Source: an uncultured Clostridia bacterium (GTDB lineage: Bacteria > Bacillota > Clostridia > Christensenellales > DTU072). From it: a DNA stretch of 48,843 bases. Below, one piece after another: positions 25,628 through 35,068 of the stretch. Location of the stretch: positions 1 through 48,843 of the forward strand of contig CALVNM010000006.1 of the NCBI GenBank assembly GCA_944349735.1, written 5' to 3'. The position numbers and the translations under genes are program-made. The notes under the pieces are model-generated. The model saw only the letters and a list, made by a program, of their open reading frames with translations, ran no database searches and was not told the origin of the DNA. The stretch's first letter is position 1. The number at the start of each line of letters is the position of its first letter.

Positions 25628-28030
25628 ATGCTTGTACCTTTGAAATGGCTCAAAGATTTCGTAGATATAGATATCAGCGTTGATGAACTTGCGTCCAAAC
25701 TAGTTTCCTGCGGATTCGAGATAGAAGACGTTATTTACCAGGCAGACGCGGTAAAAGGGGTGCGCACCGCGCTCATCACCGGTTGCGCAAAACACCCCCA
25801 GGCCGACAAGCTCATAGTTTGCGACATCGACGTGAACGACGGAGTCAAACGTAGTATAGTTACCAATAATACGTGGCTCAAACCCGGCGACAAAGTGGCG
25901 GTCGCGCTCGACGGAGCGAAACTCGCTTCCGGTAAGGTCATACACGAAGGCGAATTGCGCGGAGTGCATTCCTATGGAATGTTCGTAGGAGGAGCCGAAC
26001 TCAATCTCACCGAACACGACTATAAAGGCGCGGGAGAAGATAAAGTACTTTTGCTCGATAAAGACACGCCCGTAGGCATAGACGTCAACGAAGCGCTCGG
26101 CACCGACGACGTTATCCTCGACGTGGCGATTACCGCTAACCGCACCGACGCAAACAGTATTCTGGGTATTGCCCGCGAAGTGGCGGCAGTGACCGGTTCG
26201 CCGCTCAAAATGCCTGCAGATTATATCGATCTCGGCGAGTCCGGCGATATAAGCAAGTATCTTGAAGTCGTCAACGAGGCTCCTGATCTCTGCCCGAGGT
26301 ATCTCGCCGCAATGATCGAGAACGTAGTCATCACCGAATCTCCGCTCTACATAAAACGCAGACTCAAAGCGGCGGGGCTGAGACCAATCAACAATATCGT
26401 CGATATTACCAACTACGTACTGCTCGAAGTAGGACAGCCCATGCACGCATTCGATCTCAAGACAATAAAAGGCGGAAAGATCGTCGTACGCAGAGCGCAT
26501 AAGGACGAGAAGATCGTCGCCCTCGACGATAAGACTTACACTCTCAACGAGAACAATCTCGCTATCTGCAATGCGGAAGAGCCTATGGCGATAGCCGGAG
26601 TTATGGGAGGCAAAGGTTATTCGATCTTCGACGATACTAAAACGGTCATATTCGAGTCCGCGCGCTTTGCGCGCGACAGTATCCGCAGAACGTCGCGTTC
26701 CATCGGTTTGCGTTCTGATTCTTCCGCGCGTTTCGAGAAAGGCATCGATTTTTATTCACAGATAGCGGGTATGCGTAAAGCTGTAGGTATGGTCGTTGCC
26801 AACGGCTGGGGCACTCTCGTTTCCGGAACCATAGATTCTTTCCCGGTTAAACCCGAAGAAAAAGTTATTCGTTATACCGCCGAGGACGTAGAAAACATAC
26901 TCGGGATAACGGTTCCATCCGAAGAGATCGTATCTATTCTTAACGCACTCACGTTAAAAACCGTGAGGGACGGAAAACATATGGTCACTACGATCCCCGG
27001 TTACCGCGAAGATATAGTCGGCATAAACGATATTGCCGAAGAGGTCATCCGCATATACGGATACGATCACTTCGGTAACGACGCCGTCATGATCGGCGCG
27101 CTCGCTTCCGGCGGAAAGACGTCAGAACAGGAATTCTCGGATAAGATCAAAAATTTCCTTGTGGGATGCGGAGCATACGAGACCGTAACGTACTCGTTCA
27201 TAAGCCCCAAAGCCTGGGATATGTTGGGCTTGCCTGCGGACAGTCCGTTACGTAATAACGTCAAGCTTACCAATCCGCTCGGAGAGGATTACAGCGTGAT
27301 GCGCACGACTCTTGCTCACAGCATGATCAAGACTCTTGCGACGAACTGCACGCGCGGAAACAAAGAAGGCAGATTTTTCGAGATAGCCAAGACGTATATC
27401 CCAACCGAACCGATCGACGAACTTCCCGTGGAAGAAAACAAGCTTGCTATAGGCGCTTTCGGCGATCGCGAGGATTTCTATACATTCAAGGCGATAGTCG
27501 AGAATCTCTTTGCAATGTTGCGTATCGAAGTAAAGTTCGTACGCACGGTTATACCGTATATGCATCCCACGCGCACAGCAAAGGTATTGACCGCAGACGG
27601 CAAAGAACTCGGTTACGTCGGCGAAGTACGCGCGGAGACCGCGTCGGAATACGGCGTTGAGAAAAGGTTGTATTTTGCGGAATTGGACGCGGAATACGCA
27701 GTCAAAAACGCTTCCGATTATTCCGGTTTCCGTAATATTTCCCGTTATCCGGCGGTAGAACGCGATCTCGCGCTCGTATGCAATGCCGATACGGAGGCAG
27801 CGACGGTTATAAATACGGCGAAGAAGGCAGTGTCCGGAGACATACTTTCCGACGTAACGGTATTCGACGTATACACCGGCGGTATCCTCGGCGATACCGG
27901 TAAAAAGAGCGTAGCCATCAAACTTGTATTCCGCAGCGATTCGCGTACGCTTGCCGACGCGGAGGTCAATGCGGAAATAGAAGCCGTGCTTGCGGCATTC
28001 AGAGACGAACTCGGAGCTTCGCTGAGATAG
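25628..28030 (+). CDS. pheT: Phenylalanyl-tRNA synthetase beta subunit
   Basis: 800-residue partner of PheS. Residues about 40-155 form a tRNA-binding OB domain (CAKHPQADKLIVCDIDVNDG). B3/B4 editing domain follows (PRYLAAMIENVVITESPLYIK, RRLKAAGLRPINNIVDITNYV), then B5 and the catalytic-like core (EEVIRIYGYD, MRTTLAHSMIKTLATN). The C-terminus is a ferredoxin-fold anticodon-binding domain (SRYPAVERDLALV). Length and order are normal. TAGGAGGATAG before the ATG gives a strong ribosome site. Confidence 0.97.
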   Translation: MLVPLKWLKDFVDIDISVDELASKLVSCGFEIEDVIYQADAVKGVRTALITGCAKHPQADKLIVCDIDVNDGVKRSIVTNNTWLKPGDKVAVALDGAKLASGKVIHEGELRGVHSYGMFVGGAELNLTEHDYKGAGEDKVLLLDKDTPVGIDVNEALGTDDVILDVAITANRTDANSILGIAREVAAVTGSPLKMPADYIDLGESGDISKYLEVVNEAPDLCPRYLAAMIENVVITESPLYIKRRLKAAGLRPINNIVDITNYVLLEVGQPMHAFDLKTIKGGKIVVRRAHKDEKIVALDDKTYTLNENNLAICNAEEPMAIAGVMGGKGYSIFDDTKTVIFESARFARDSIRRTSRSIGLRSDSSARFEKGIDFYSQIAGMRKAVGMVVANGWGTLVSGTIDSFPVKPEEKVIRYTAEDVENILGITVPSEEIVSILNALTLKTVRDGKHMVTTIPGYREDIVGINDIAEEVIRIYGYDHFGNDAVMIGALASGGKTSEQEFSDKIKNFLVGCGAYETVTYSFISPKAWDMLGLPADSPLRNNVKLTNPLGEDYSVMRTTLAHSMIKTLATNCTRGNKEGRFFEIAKTYIPTEPIDELPVEENKLAIGAFGDREDFYTFKAIVENLFAMLRIEVKFVRTVIPYMHPTRTAKVLTADGKELGYVGEVRAETASEYGVEKRLYFAELDAEYAVKNASDYSGFRNISRYPAVERDLALVCNADTEAATVINTAKKAVSGDILSDVTVFDVYTGGILGDTGKKSVAIKLVFRSDSRTLADAEVNAEIEAVLAAFRDELGASLR

Positions 28031-28072
28031 TCTGGCGTCGGGCGACTTAATGACGTCTTGTATCGGAGGATC

Positions 28073-30427
28073 ATGGAAGAAAGAACACTTAAAGCACTCG
28101 AATTCGATAAGATATTGGACTCCGTAGCGGCGTTCGCTTCTTCCGAACCCGCACGCGAAGCGGTTAGAGCGATACGGCCTTTCGACAATATCGATTACGT
28201 AAGGGAATTGATCGACGAAGTAGCCGAAGCCGATAAAATAGCCTTCGAATACGCTACGAATCTCTCGTTTGCGTTTGACAATATCGATTTCGTGCTCGAC
28301 AAAGCAGCGGTAATGTCAGTTCTGTCAATGGGAGAGCTTCTGAGAGTGTCTCGCATGCTGCGCGTCGCGCGCAACGTAAGGACCGCCATAGCTAAAGTAC
28401 CCGACGACAACCTTAAGCTTCTCAAGCGCATAGCGACTTCGCTCTATACCGATAAAAATCTCGAGGACGAGATAGATAACGCCATCGTCTCGGAAACTGA
28501 GATGCACGACAGGGCGTCCGAAGATCTGAGACAGATACGTATGCGTATCCGCAAGACCGGAGAAGCAATCAAAACGAAGCTTTATTCGTATATAACCTCG
28601 CCTTCGTATTCCAAATATCTTCAGGATAATATAGTCACCGTGCGCGGAGACAGGTATGTTATTCCCGTGAAAGCGGAATGCAGAAGTTCGGTTCCCGGAC
28701 TTATCCACGACCAATCGGCTTCGGGACAGACGCTGTATATCGAGCCTATGGCGGTGGTGGAGCTTAACAATACTCTCAAAACGCATATCATCGCCGAGCA
28801 GCAGGAGATCGAACGTATCCTCAGAGCGTTTACGCTCAAAGTAAGCGTAAGCGTGGATAAAATACGTGAAAGTTTCGATAAAATAGTCAAACTCGACACC
28901 GTGTTTGCCAAAGCTTATTACGCCAACGCGCATAAATGCTGTAAGCCTGTCGTCAACGACGAAGGGATAATCGAAATATCCAAAGGACGGCATCCGCTTA
29001 TCGATCCGGCGAAAGTTGTGCCTACGGACATAAGACTCGGTAAGGATTTCGACCTTTTGTTCGTAACCGGTCCAAATACGGGCGGTAAAACGGTAGCGCT
29101 CAAGCTCGTAGGGCTTCTATCGGTAATGTGTGCGTCGGGAATGTTTGTTCCCGCACGCGAGGCGGAGTTATCTCTTTTTTCCGATATATATTGCGACATA
29201 GGCGACGAGCAGAGCATAGAACAAAATCTGTCGACTTTTTCGGCGCATATCGCCAATATCGTACGCATTACCGACCGAATGGATTCGAAGTCGCTCGTGC
29301 TTCTCGACGAACTCGGAGCGGGGACGGATCCGACGGAAGGCGCGAGCCTCGCCATGAGTATTTCCGCGTTTATACGTGATAGCGGCGCAAAAGCGGTGAT
29401 CACCACGCATTATAACGAGCTTAAAGAATATGCCGTGGTCACTCCGCGCGCGGAGAACGCGAGCATGGATTTCGATCCGGTGACGTATAATCCTACTTAC
29501 AAGCTCATAGTAGGTACGCCGGGCGCTTCCAACGCTTTATTGATAGCGAGAAAACTCGGATTGAAAGAGAGTATCATCGAAAGGGCTAAAGCCGGTATAG
29601 AGAGCGGCAAGCTTGAATTCGAGAACGTGCTCGAGTCACTCGAGAAAGCCAGGAGACAGGCTGCGGAAAATGAAGAAAAAACAGCCGAAGCGCTTAAATT
29701 CGCGGAAGAAACGAAGAAAGCCGCCGAAAGAGAACGCGACAGGCTGTATGCCCAAAGGGAAAAACTCAACGAAAACGTACGCCGAGAAACGAAGCGTCTC
29801 GTAGAAGAAGCGATGTCGGAAGCCAATGAGATAATTACGGCGATAAGAGATCTTCTCGACGAGCCTACGGAAGCCAATCTTTTCAAAGCCCGCAAGCTGC
29901 GTAAATCTCTTGAGAAGTATATCGTTCAGGAAGATAACGAATTCGAGGGTTTCGGCGAAGAAGCCGAGGGCGACATCAGAGAGGGCGATGCCGTGCTTGT
30001 CCGTCCTCTCAAAGTAGAAGGAGAAGTCGTAAAAGTGAATTATCAGAAAAACTCGGCTACCGTACGGCTCGGCAAGATGTCATCCAATTTCAGCCTGGAC
30101 GATCTTGTGCGTCTCAAAGCGCGCAAGAAAGAGATACCCAAAGAAGTAAACCGTGCGCCGCGGGCATTGAGGACGGAGTCATTCAGTCCCGAATTGAATC
30201 TCCTCGGCATGACTTCGCAGGAAGCCGAACACGCGCTGATGTCTTATATTGACAAAGCCGTCGTGGCGGGAGTGAACGAAGTGCGCGTTATCCACGGCTA
30301 CGGGACGGGTAAACTCAGAGAAACCGTGCAAAAATTACTTAAAAACCATCCTGCGGTCGTATCTTTCCGCGACGGGAAATACGGAGAGGGCGAACGCGGC
30401 GTGACGATGGTAAGGTTTACGAAATGA
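28073..30427 (+). CDS. mutS2: MutS2 endonuclease / ribosome-rescue factor
   Basis: MutS2 is a MutS-like ATPase with a Smr nuclease domain. It has been linked to suppression of recombination and, in Bacillus, to splitting of collided ribosomes. 784 residues from ATG 28073, which has GGAGG close upstream; the open frame extends to TTG 28058 but that lies before the ribosome site. Walker A GPNTGGKT near 333, Walker B LVLLDELGAGTDPTEGA, a long Glu/Arg/Lys coiled coil (about 510-600), a linker with a KOW-like segment (GDAVLVRPLKVEGEVVKVN), and a Smr domain (708-784: LNLLGMTSQEAEHAL, VIHGYGTGKLRE). Lacks the mismatch-recognition N-domains of MutS. Confidence 0.96.
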   Translation: MEERTLKALEFDKILDSVAAFASSEPAREAVRAIRPFDNIDYVRELIDEVAEADKIAFEYATNLSFAFDNIDFVLDKAAVMSVLSMGELLRVSRMLRVARNVRTAIAKVPDDNLKLLKRIATSLYTDKNLEDEIDNAIVSETEMHDRASEDLRQIRMRIRKTGEAIKTKLYSYITSPSYSKYLQDNIVTVRGDRYVIPVKAECRSSVPGLIHDQSASGQTLYIEPMAVVELNNTLKTHIIAEQQEIERILRAFTLKVSVSVDKIRESFDKIVKLDTVFAKAYYANAHKCCKPVVNDEGIIEISKGRHPLIDPAKVVPTDIRLGKDFDLLFVTGPNTGGKTVALKLVGLLSVMCASGMFVPAREAELSLFSDIYCDIGDEQSIEQNLSTFSAHIANIVRITDRMDSKSLVLLDELGAGTDPTEGASLAMSISAFIRDSGAKAVITTHYNELKEYAVVTPRAENASMDFDPVTYNPTYKLIVGTPGASNALLIARKLGLKESIIERAKAGIESGKLEFENVLESLEKARRQAAENEEKTAEALKFAEETKKAAERERDRLYAQREKLNENVRRETKRLVEEAMSEANEIITAIRDLLDEPTEANLFKARKLRKSLEKYIVQEDNEFEGFGEEAEGDIREGDAVLVRPLKVEGEVVKVNYQKNSATVRLGKMSSNFSLDDLVRLKARKKEIPKEVNRAPRALRTESFSPELNLLGMTSQEAEHALMSYIDKAVVAGVNEVRVIHGYGTGKLRETVQKLLKNHPAVVSFRDGKYGEGERGVTMVRFTK

Positions 30428-31551
30428 TATATTTTGACAATGCGGCGACAACGCGCGCCACGGATACTACGGTAAAGATCGTAAGCGAGTATCTGAGCGA
30501 AAAATTCTATAATCCGTCCTCACTGTACCACGAAGGACTGGAAGCTAAACGCGACCTGGACAGGGCCCGTGCGGCGATACTTGGCAAACTTCGCGGAGAA
30601 GGCAAGGTGGTATTCACGGGTGGCGGTACGGAGAGCGATAATTTGGCTCTTTTCGGAGTAAAGAAGCACAAAAACGGCAGGATAATAATCGGCGGGGCTG
30701 AACATGCGGCGATCTACGCCTCTGCGATGGAACTCAGACAGCGCGGTTACGACGTCGTGATCGCTCCTGTGAACGGCGACGGAAGCGTGAATGAAGACGG
30801 ATTCAGGGAACTGCTTACCGAGAACACTACTCTCGTGTCGATAATGCACGTAAATAACGAGACCGGCGCGGTCAATGATATAGGTAAATTCGCCTCCGAA
30901 GTCAAATTCGTGGCTCCGAACGCCGTCTTTCACAGTGACGGAGTACAGGCGTTCGGCAAAATGCGTCTCAATCTCAGATCCGTCCCCGTAGATCTGTATT
31001 CGATGAGCGCGCATAAACTCGGCGCGCCCAAAGGTCTAGGCGCGCTTTATATCCGCAATAAAGTCAGCGTTTCTCCGATCGTATTCGGAGGCGGACAGGA
31101 AGGCGGATTGCGTTCTTCGACGGAGAATACCGCGGCGATAGCCGCGTTCGGCGCGGCGAGCGAGGAGCGTTACGCCTGCCTCGACGAGACTAACGCATCT
31201 GTGGGCGCCGTACGCGCGTTTATTCTGCGTTCCGTGTCGGAAATATCGGAAATTAAAGTTATTTCTCCCGAAAACGGCTCTCCGTACATACTTACTTTCG
31301 CGTCTTCCAAGGTGCGCGGAGAGGTGATGCAGCACGCTCTCGAGCGCGAAGGGATACTTATCGGTACGGGCAGCGCATGTTCGTCCAACAAGGCTTCTGG
31401 AAGGATCGCCGAGGCGCTCGGACTCAAAGGTAAATACCGCGACGGTATCGTAAGGTTAAGTTTCTTCAAAGACAATACCGCGGACGAAGCGCGCGAGTTC
31501 ACGGAAAAATTTTTCAAAGTATATAAGGAGCTATCGGTATATGGCAGTTGA
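30424..31551 (+). CDS. Cysteine desulfurase (NifS/IscS family)
   Basis: PLP enzyme that removes sulfur from cysteine as a persulfide. 375 residues: N-terminal MIYFDNAATTRAT, then GTESDNLALFG and SIMHVNNETGAVNDIG. PLP lysine K198 lies in MSAHKLGAPKGLG, and the persulfide Cys is C319 in IGTGSACSSNK. It sits immediately before thiI with an 11-base overlap, so it most likely supplies sulfur for tRNA 4-thiouridine or thiamine synthesis, analogous to Bacillus NifZ-ThiI. Its ATG overlaps the mutS2 stop. Named by family because IscS/NifS subtypes are not separable here. Confidence 0.93.
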   Translation: MIYFDNAATTRATDTTVKIVSEYLSEKFYNPSSLYHEGLEAKRDLDRARAAILGKLRGEGKVVFTGGGTESDNLALFGVKKHKNGRIIIGGAEHAAIYASAMELRQRGYDVVIAPVNGDGSVNEDGFRELLTENTTLVSIMHVNNETGAVNDIGKFASEVKFVAPNAVFHSDGVQAFGKMRLNLRSVPVDLYSMSAHKLGAPKGLGALYIRNKVSVSPIVFGGGQEGGLRSSTENTAAIAAFGAASEERYACLDETNASVGAVRAFILRSVSEISEIKVISPENGSPYILTFASSKVRGEVMQHALEREGILIGTGSACSSNKASGRIAEALGLKGKYRDGIVRLSFFKDNTADEAREFTEKFFKVYKELSVYGS

Positions 31552-32707
31552 ATATAATTGTATTCTCATAAGATTCGGCGAGATATTCTTGAAAGGGGAT
31601 AACCGCAAATACTTTGAAAGTCTCCTCATCAAAAATATAAACACCGCGCTTAAAGGGATAAAGTATACGTTCGTACGTTCTCAGGGAAGATATTACATCG
31701 AGAATTATGCGCCCGAGGACAAGGACGAGATCGTCTCGCGTCTTACCAAAGTATTTGGTATTCACTCGATCAGTCCCACGGTAAAGGTTTCTACGGACAT
31801 AGAGGAAATCGGCAGGGTAGCCGCCGAAATAGCGCCCAAAAGCGGCAAATTCCGCGTTACCGTTAAGCGTGCCGACAAGCGTCTAGGTATGACGAGTACC
31901 GAATTTGCGGCTGCGATAGGAGGTAAACTGCTTAAAGCGAGCGGCGGAAAACTGAAGGTAGATCTGTTCGAATACGATTTCGAGCTTTTCGTCGATATAA
32001 GGGAGAACGGATATTCCTATCTGTTCTACGATAAAATTATGGGAGCGCAAGGTCTGCCGACGGGGTGTTCGGGAAACGGCATGCTGCTATTGTCGGGCGG
32101 TATAGATTCGCCTGTCGCAGGCTACGTCATGGCAAAGCGCGGTATAAGACTTTACGCAATACATTTCCACAGCTTTCCGTATACCAGCGAGCTTGCGCTT
32201 CAGAAGGTAAAAGACCTTGCCGAAAAACTGACCGCATATTGCGGCGAGATCAAATTATTTGTGGTGCCGTTTACCGAAATACAGTACGCTATCCACAATA
32301 AGTGTCCCGAGGAATTCATGATAACGATAATGCGCCGCTTCATGATGCGTATAGCCGAAAGAATAGCCGTCGCCAACAACTGCGGCGCCATAATCACCGG
32401 AGAAAGTCTCGGACAGGTTGCAAGTCAGACCATGCAAAGTATAATAGTTACCAATTCCGTGGTAAAACTTCCCGTTTACAGACCGCTGATAGGTGCGGAC
32501 AAATACGAAATAATAGATATTGCGAATAAAATAGATACTTTTGATATAAGTATCCGTCCGTACGAGGATTGCTGTACGGTATTCCTTCCCAAAAATCCAG
32601 TTATCAAGCCCAAACTTGCCGATGCGGTAGAGTACGAAAGCCGCCTCGATATAGAAGGACTTATAGACCAAGCCATCGAGGGAACGGAGGAAATAACGAT
32701 AGGCTGA
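31541..32707 (+). CDS. thiI: tRNA 4-thiouridine synthetase ThiI
   Basis: ThiI adenylates U8 of tRNA and inserts sulfur to make s4U. 388 residues with an N-terminal NFLD and THUMP region (about 1-165: ILIRFGEIFLKGDNRKYF, RVTVKRADKRLG) and a PP-loop ATPase (LLLSGGIDSPVAGYVMAKRG, about 178-200). The C-terminal rhodanese domain of E. coli ThiI is absent, as usual in Firmicutes; a free or neighbouring Cys acts instead, and the C-terminus has RPYEDCCTVF. The paired desulfurase is encoded directly upstream. Confidence 0.95.
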   Translation: MAVEYNCILIRFGEIFLKGDNRKYFESLLIKNINTALKGIKYTFVRSQGRYYIENYAPEDKDEIVSRLTKVFGIHSISPTVKVSTDIEEIGRVAAEIAPKSGKFRVTVKRADKRLGMTSTEFAAAIGGKLLKASGGKLKVDLFEYDFELFVDIRENGYSYLFYDKIMGAQGLPTGCSGNGMLLLSGGIDSPVAGYVMAKRGIRLYAIHFHSFPYTSELALQKVKDLAEKLTAYCGEIKLFVVPFTEIQYAIHNKCPEEFMITIMRRFMMRIAERIAVANNCGAIITGESLGQVASQTMQSIIVTNSVVKLPVYRPLIGADKYEIIDIANKIDTFDISIRPYEDCCTVFLPKNPVIKPKLADAVEYESRLDIEGLIDQAIEGTEEITIG

Positions 32708-32725
32708 CTTTTTGCGTAAAAATCC

Positions 32726-32759
32726 GAAGGAGCGTCCTTGAAGGGCGCTCCTTCGTTAT
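32726..32759. terminator. Bidirectional terminator between thiI and the PBP gene
   Basis: GAAGGAGCG (32726-32734) pairs with CGCTCCTTC (32746-32754), extended by T-G and two C-G pairs to about 12 bp, with a 5-base loop. The minus-strand reading is followed by GGATTTTTACG; the plus-strand reading has a weaker GTTATT. It separates converging genes. Confidence 0.75.
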
Positions 32760-35039
32760 TCAATGCGGAAATTTATCGAAAAGATCGAAAAATGGATCTC
32801 TTCCGGATATAAATACGATTATGGGGGCGCTCTCGGCTACGCATACGCCGTCTTCGGTAACGGCTTCCACATAATACCCTTCGAGTCCGAACGCTACGGG
32901 TTGGGGGATGACGGTCTCCGTATGTCCTCTGCCTGCCGAGATATTCAGTATTTCCGTACCGTTCAGGTCGAATACACGATAATCGAAGCGTTCCGAAGCG
33001 GTCAAACCTATCACGATCTCTCCGTCGCCCAATGTCACTTCGAAGTCTTCCGGCAAAGCGTTGTCGAAATAGTCCGATACTTCTGGAAGGTTATCGTATG
33101 AAAACATTTCCTTACGGCGGTATTCCTCGGGGGTGTTTACGCTTGCAAGTCTGAGAATATGAGAATTCTCGGCGCAATAAGTGTCTATATCGGCATATAT
33201 TACGCTTTCGGGTTCCTCGAACGCCGTCGGACGAGGAAGTCCGCCGTATATATAACGCGCGGCAAGAGTGGGGTAACTTCCGCCGGTGACCGACGAGGGC
33301 ATTTTACCGTCGAGCGCGCCGTACCACGCGCATAAGGTATATCGGGACGTATAGGACATGTTCCATGCGTCGGTATTGCCGCTTTCGTCGCCGTTGGTAC
33401 CGGTTTTTGCGGCTACGGGATAGCCGAGCGTTCTGAGTTTAGACGCTGTTCCTTCGGACGCGCATTCCGTCAGAATGTCTGTAGTGAGATACGCAGCTGC
33501 TGCGGAAAGTACTCTTTCGGAAGGATCGGAGCGAATAAATACCTTTTTTCCGTTTTTATCGATTATTTCTGATACGAATTTAAGATCCCGATGCATTCCT
33601 CCGGAGGCAAGCGTCATATAGGCTTCGGCTATCTCCAGCGAGGTCACGCCGTATGTCATGCCGCCCAGTACGGACGCCGCTCCGTCCTTATCGTCGAAGT
33701 TGATGCCGAATTTTTTTGCGTAAGACATTGATCTGTCGAGACCGAGATCTGCTACTGTCTTAAGCGCGCATGCGTTGCTCGAGGTCAGTATCGCATTTCT
33801 GACCGTAGTCCAACCCAGATAAGAATTTTGATAATTTTGCGGAGAATAACCGTTAAAATCGTATAATTTATCTTCGATAGGGGAGGATGGAGAATATATT
33901 CCTGTATCGAAAGCGGGAGCGTACGCCATTATAGGTTTGATCGTCGACGCAGGTTGTCTGCGGAATTCGTGCGGCGCGTAGCTTATGCCGCTGACGTATG
34001 CGCATACTCCGCTTGTCGAGTTATCCCCGAGTAAAAACATCTTGTCCGCACCGTCGACCGATATCGATTCGGCGTCATAAGCGCGTTTAAGAAGCTCTTG
34101 CGCTTGCGTGTCGCAGTATGTGATTACGGTGTATCCTCCTGTAATAACCTCTTTTACGCTTGATCCCAATATCGTCGCGGCTTCGTAGATGGCTGCGTTT
34201 GCATAGGATCCCGAAGCCGTATCGCTCTTCTGTTCAGGCGGAGCGGTATATTCGGCGCGTAATGCGGATTCGTATTCCGACTCGTCGATATAACCCTGTT
34301 CGAGCATTAGTTTCAGTACGAGATTCCTTCGTTCTGTAGCATTTTCCACGGAATTAAGCGGGGAGTTTTTCAGAGGATTTTTAACGATTCCGGCGAGCAT
34401 TGCGGCTTCTGCCACGTTAACTTCTGAAGGTGTTTTGCCGAATAATCTCGCGCACGCCGCTTTTACTCCGTATAGAGAATGTCCGAAGTATATCGTATTG
34501 AGATACATCGTCATGATTTCGTCTTTCGAGTAACGCTTTTCTATCTGAATGGCGAGTTTGGCTTCTTTGAGTTTACGCACGAAAGATTTTTCGTTGGACA
34601 GAATTGCGTTCTTTGCAAGTTGTTGCGTTATCGTAGACCCGCCTTCTTTAAGGTAACCTGCCTTGATGTTATTTACGGCAGCTCCCGCAATACGTTTATA
34701 ATCCAAGCCGTGATGTTTATAGAAACGTTTGTCTTCGAGCGCGACGAATGCGTTTACGATATACGGGGAGATTTCTTGATAGGATACCTCGGCTTTGTAG
34801 CGCGAATAATACTCGATTTCCTCTCCGCTCGCGGATACGACGCGCAGATTGGCTGTTATCGAATTCAAGTCATTATTTTTCAGATTTGTGACGTTTGTAA
34901 GTGTTATGATAGCAAAAATTCCGCCAAGTATTATAAAAATCAGCGTAACTAATAATACAATTGCAGTAATTTTTATTGCTTTTCTTGCTCTCATATTTAC
35001 TTTAGTATGGCGGCAATCGGTGAAAATATGCTTGCACAT
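32760..35039 (-). CDS. Class A penicillin-binding protein (PBP1A type)
   Basis: Bifunctional peptidoglycan glycosyltransferase/transpeptidase. A single N-terminal membrane segment (about 22-50). The GT51 domain has catalytic E102 in EDKRFYKHHG and GGSTITQQLAKN. The transpeptidase has S365-T-I-K368 (SxxK), S420-S-N422 (SxN) and K545-T-G. 759 residues from ATG 35039. The first 15 residues (MCKHIFTDCRHTKVN) are unlike typical PBP N-termini, so ATG 34994 (MRARKAIK) is a good alternative. Neither start has a clear ribosome site. The last 90 residues form a short C-terminal extension after the transpeptidase. Divergent from miaB; ends at the shared terminator with thiI. Confidence 0.93.
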   Translation of the reverse strand: MCKHIFTDCRHTKVNMRARKAIKITAIVLLVTLIFIILGGIFAIITLTNVTNLKNNDLNSITANLRVVSASGEEIEYYSRYKAEVSYQEISPYIVNAFVALEDKRFYKHHGLDYKRIAGAAVNNIKAGYLKEGGSTITQQLAKNAILSNEKSFVRKLKEAKLAIQIEKRYSKDEIMTMYLNTIYFGHSLYGVKAACARLFGKTPSEVNVAEAAMLAGIVKNPLKNSPLNSVENATERRNLVLKLMLEQGYIDESEYESALRAEYTAPPEQKSDTASGSYANAAIYEAATILGSSVKEVITGGYTVITYCDTQAQELLKRAYDAESISVDGADKMFLLGDNSTSGVCAYVSGISYAPHEFRRQPASTIKPIMAYAPAFDTGIYSPSSPIEDKLYDFNGYSPQNYQNSYLGWTTVRNAILTSSNACALKTVADLGLDRSMSYAKKFGINFDDKDGAASVLGGMTYGVTSLEIAEAYMTLASGGMHRDLKFVSEIIDKNGKKVFIRSDPSERVLSAAAAYLTTDILTECASEGTASKLRTLGYPVAAKTGTNGDESGNTDAWNMSYTSRYTLCAWYGALDGKMPSSVTGGSYPTLAARYIYGGLPRPTAFEEPESVIYADIDTYCAENSHILRLASVNTPEEYRRKEMFSYDNLPEVSDYFDNALPEDFEVTLGDGEIVIGLTASERFDYRVFDLNGTEILNISAGRGHTETVIPQPVAFGLEGYYVEAVTEDGVCVAESAPIIVFISGRDPFFDLFDKFPH

Positions 35040-35060
35040 TGCGCGCGCGTGATATATACT
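35032..35060 (+). promoter_or_regulatory. Sigma-A promoter of miaB-mutS-mutL-miaA operon, near-leaderless
   Basis: TTGCAC (35032-35037), exact 17-base spacer of alternating GC, TATACT (35055-35060). The ATG of miaB is at 35069, 8 bases after the -10 box, so the transcript start falls within about 2 bases of it. No Shine-Dalgarno site is present. The -35 overlaps the 5' end of the divergent PBP gene. Confidence 0.75.
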
Positions 35061-35068
35061 TATAAAGT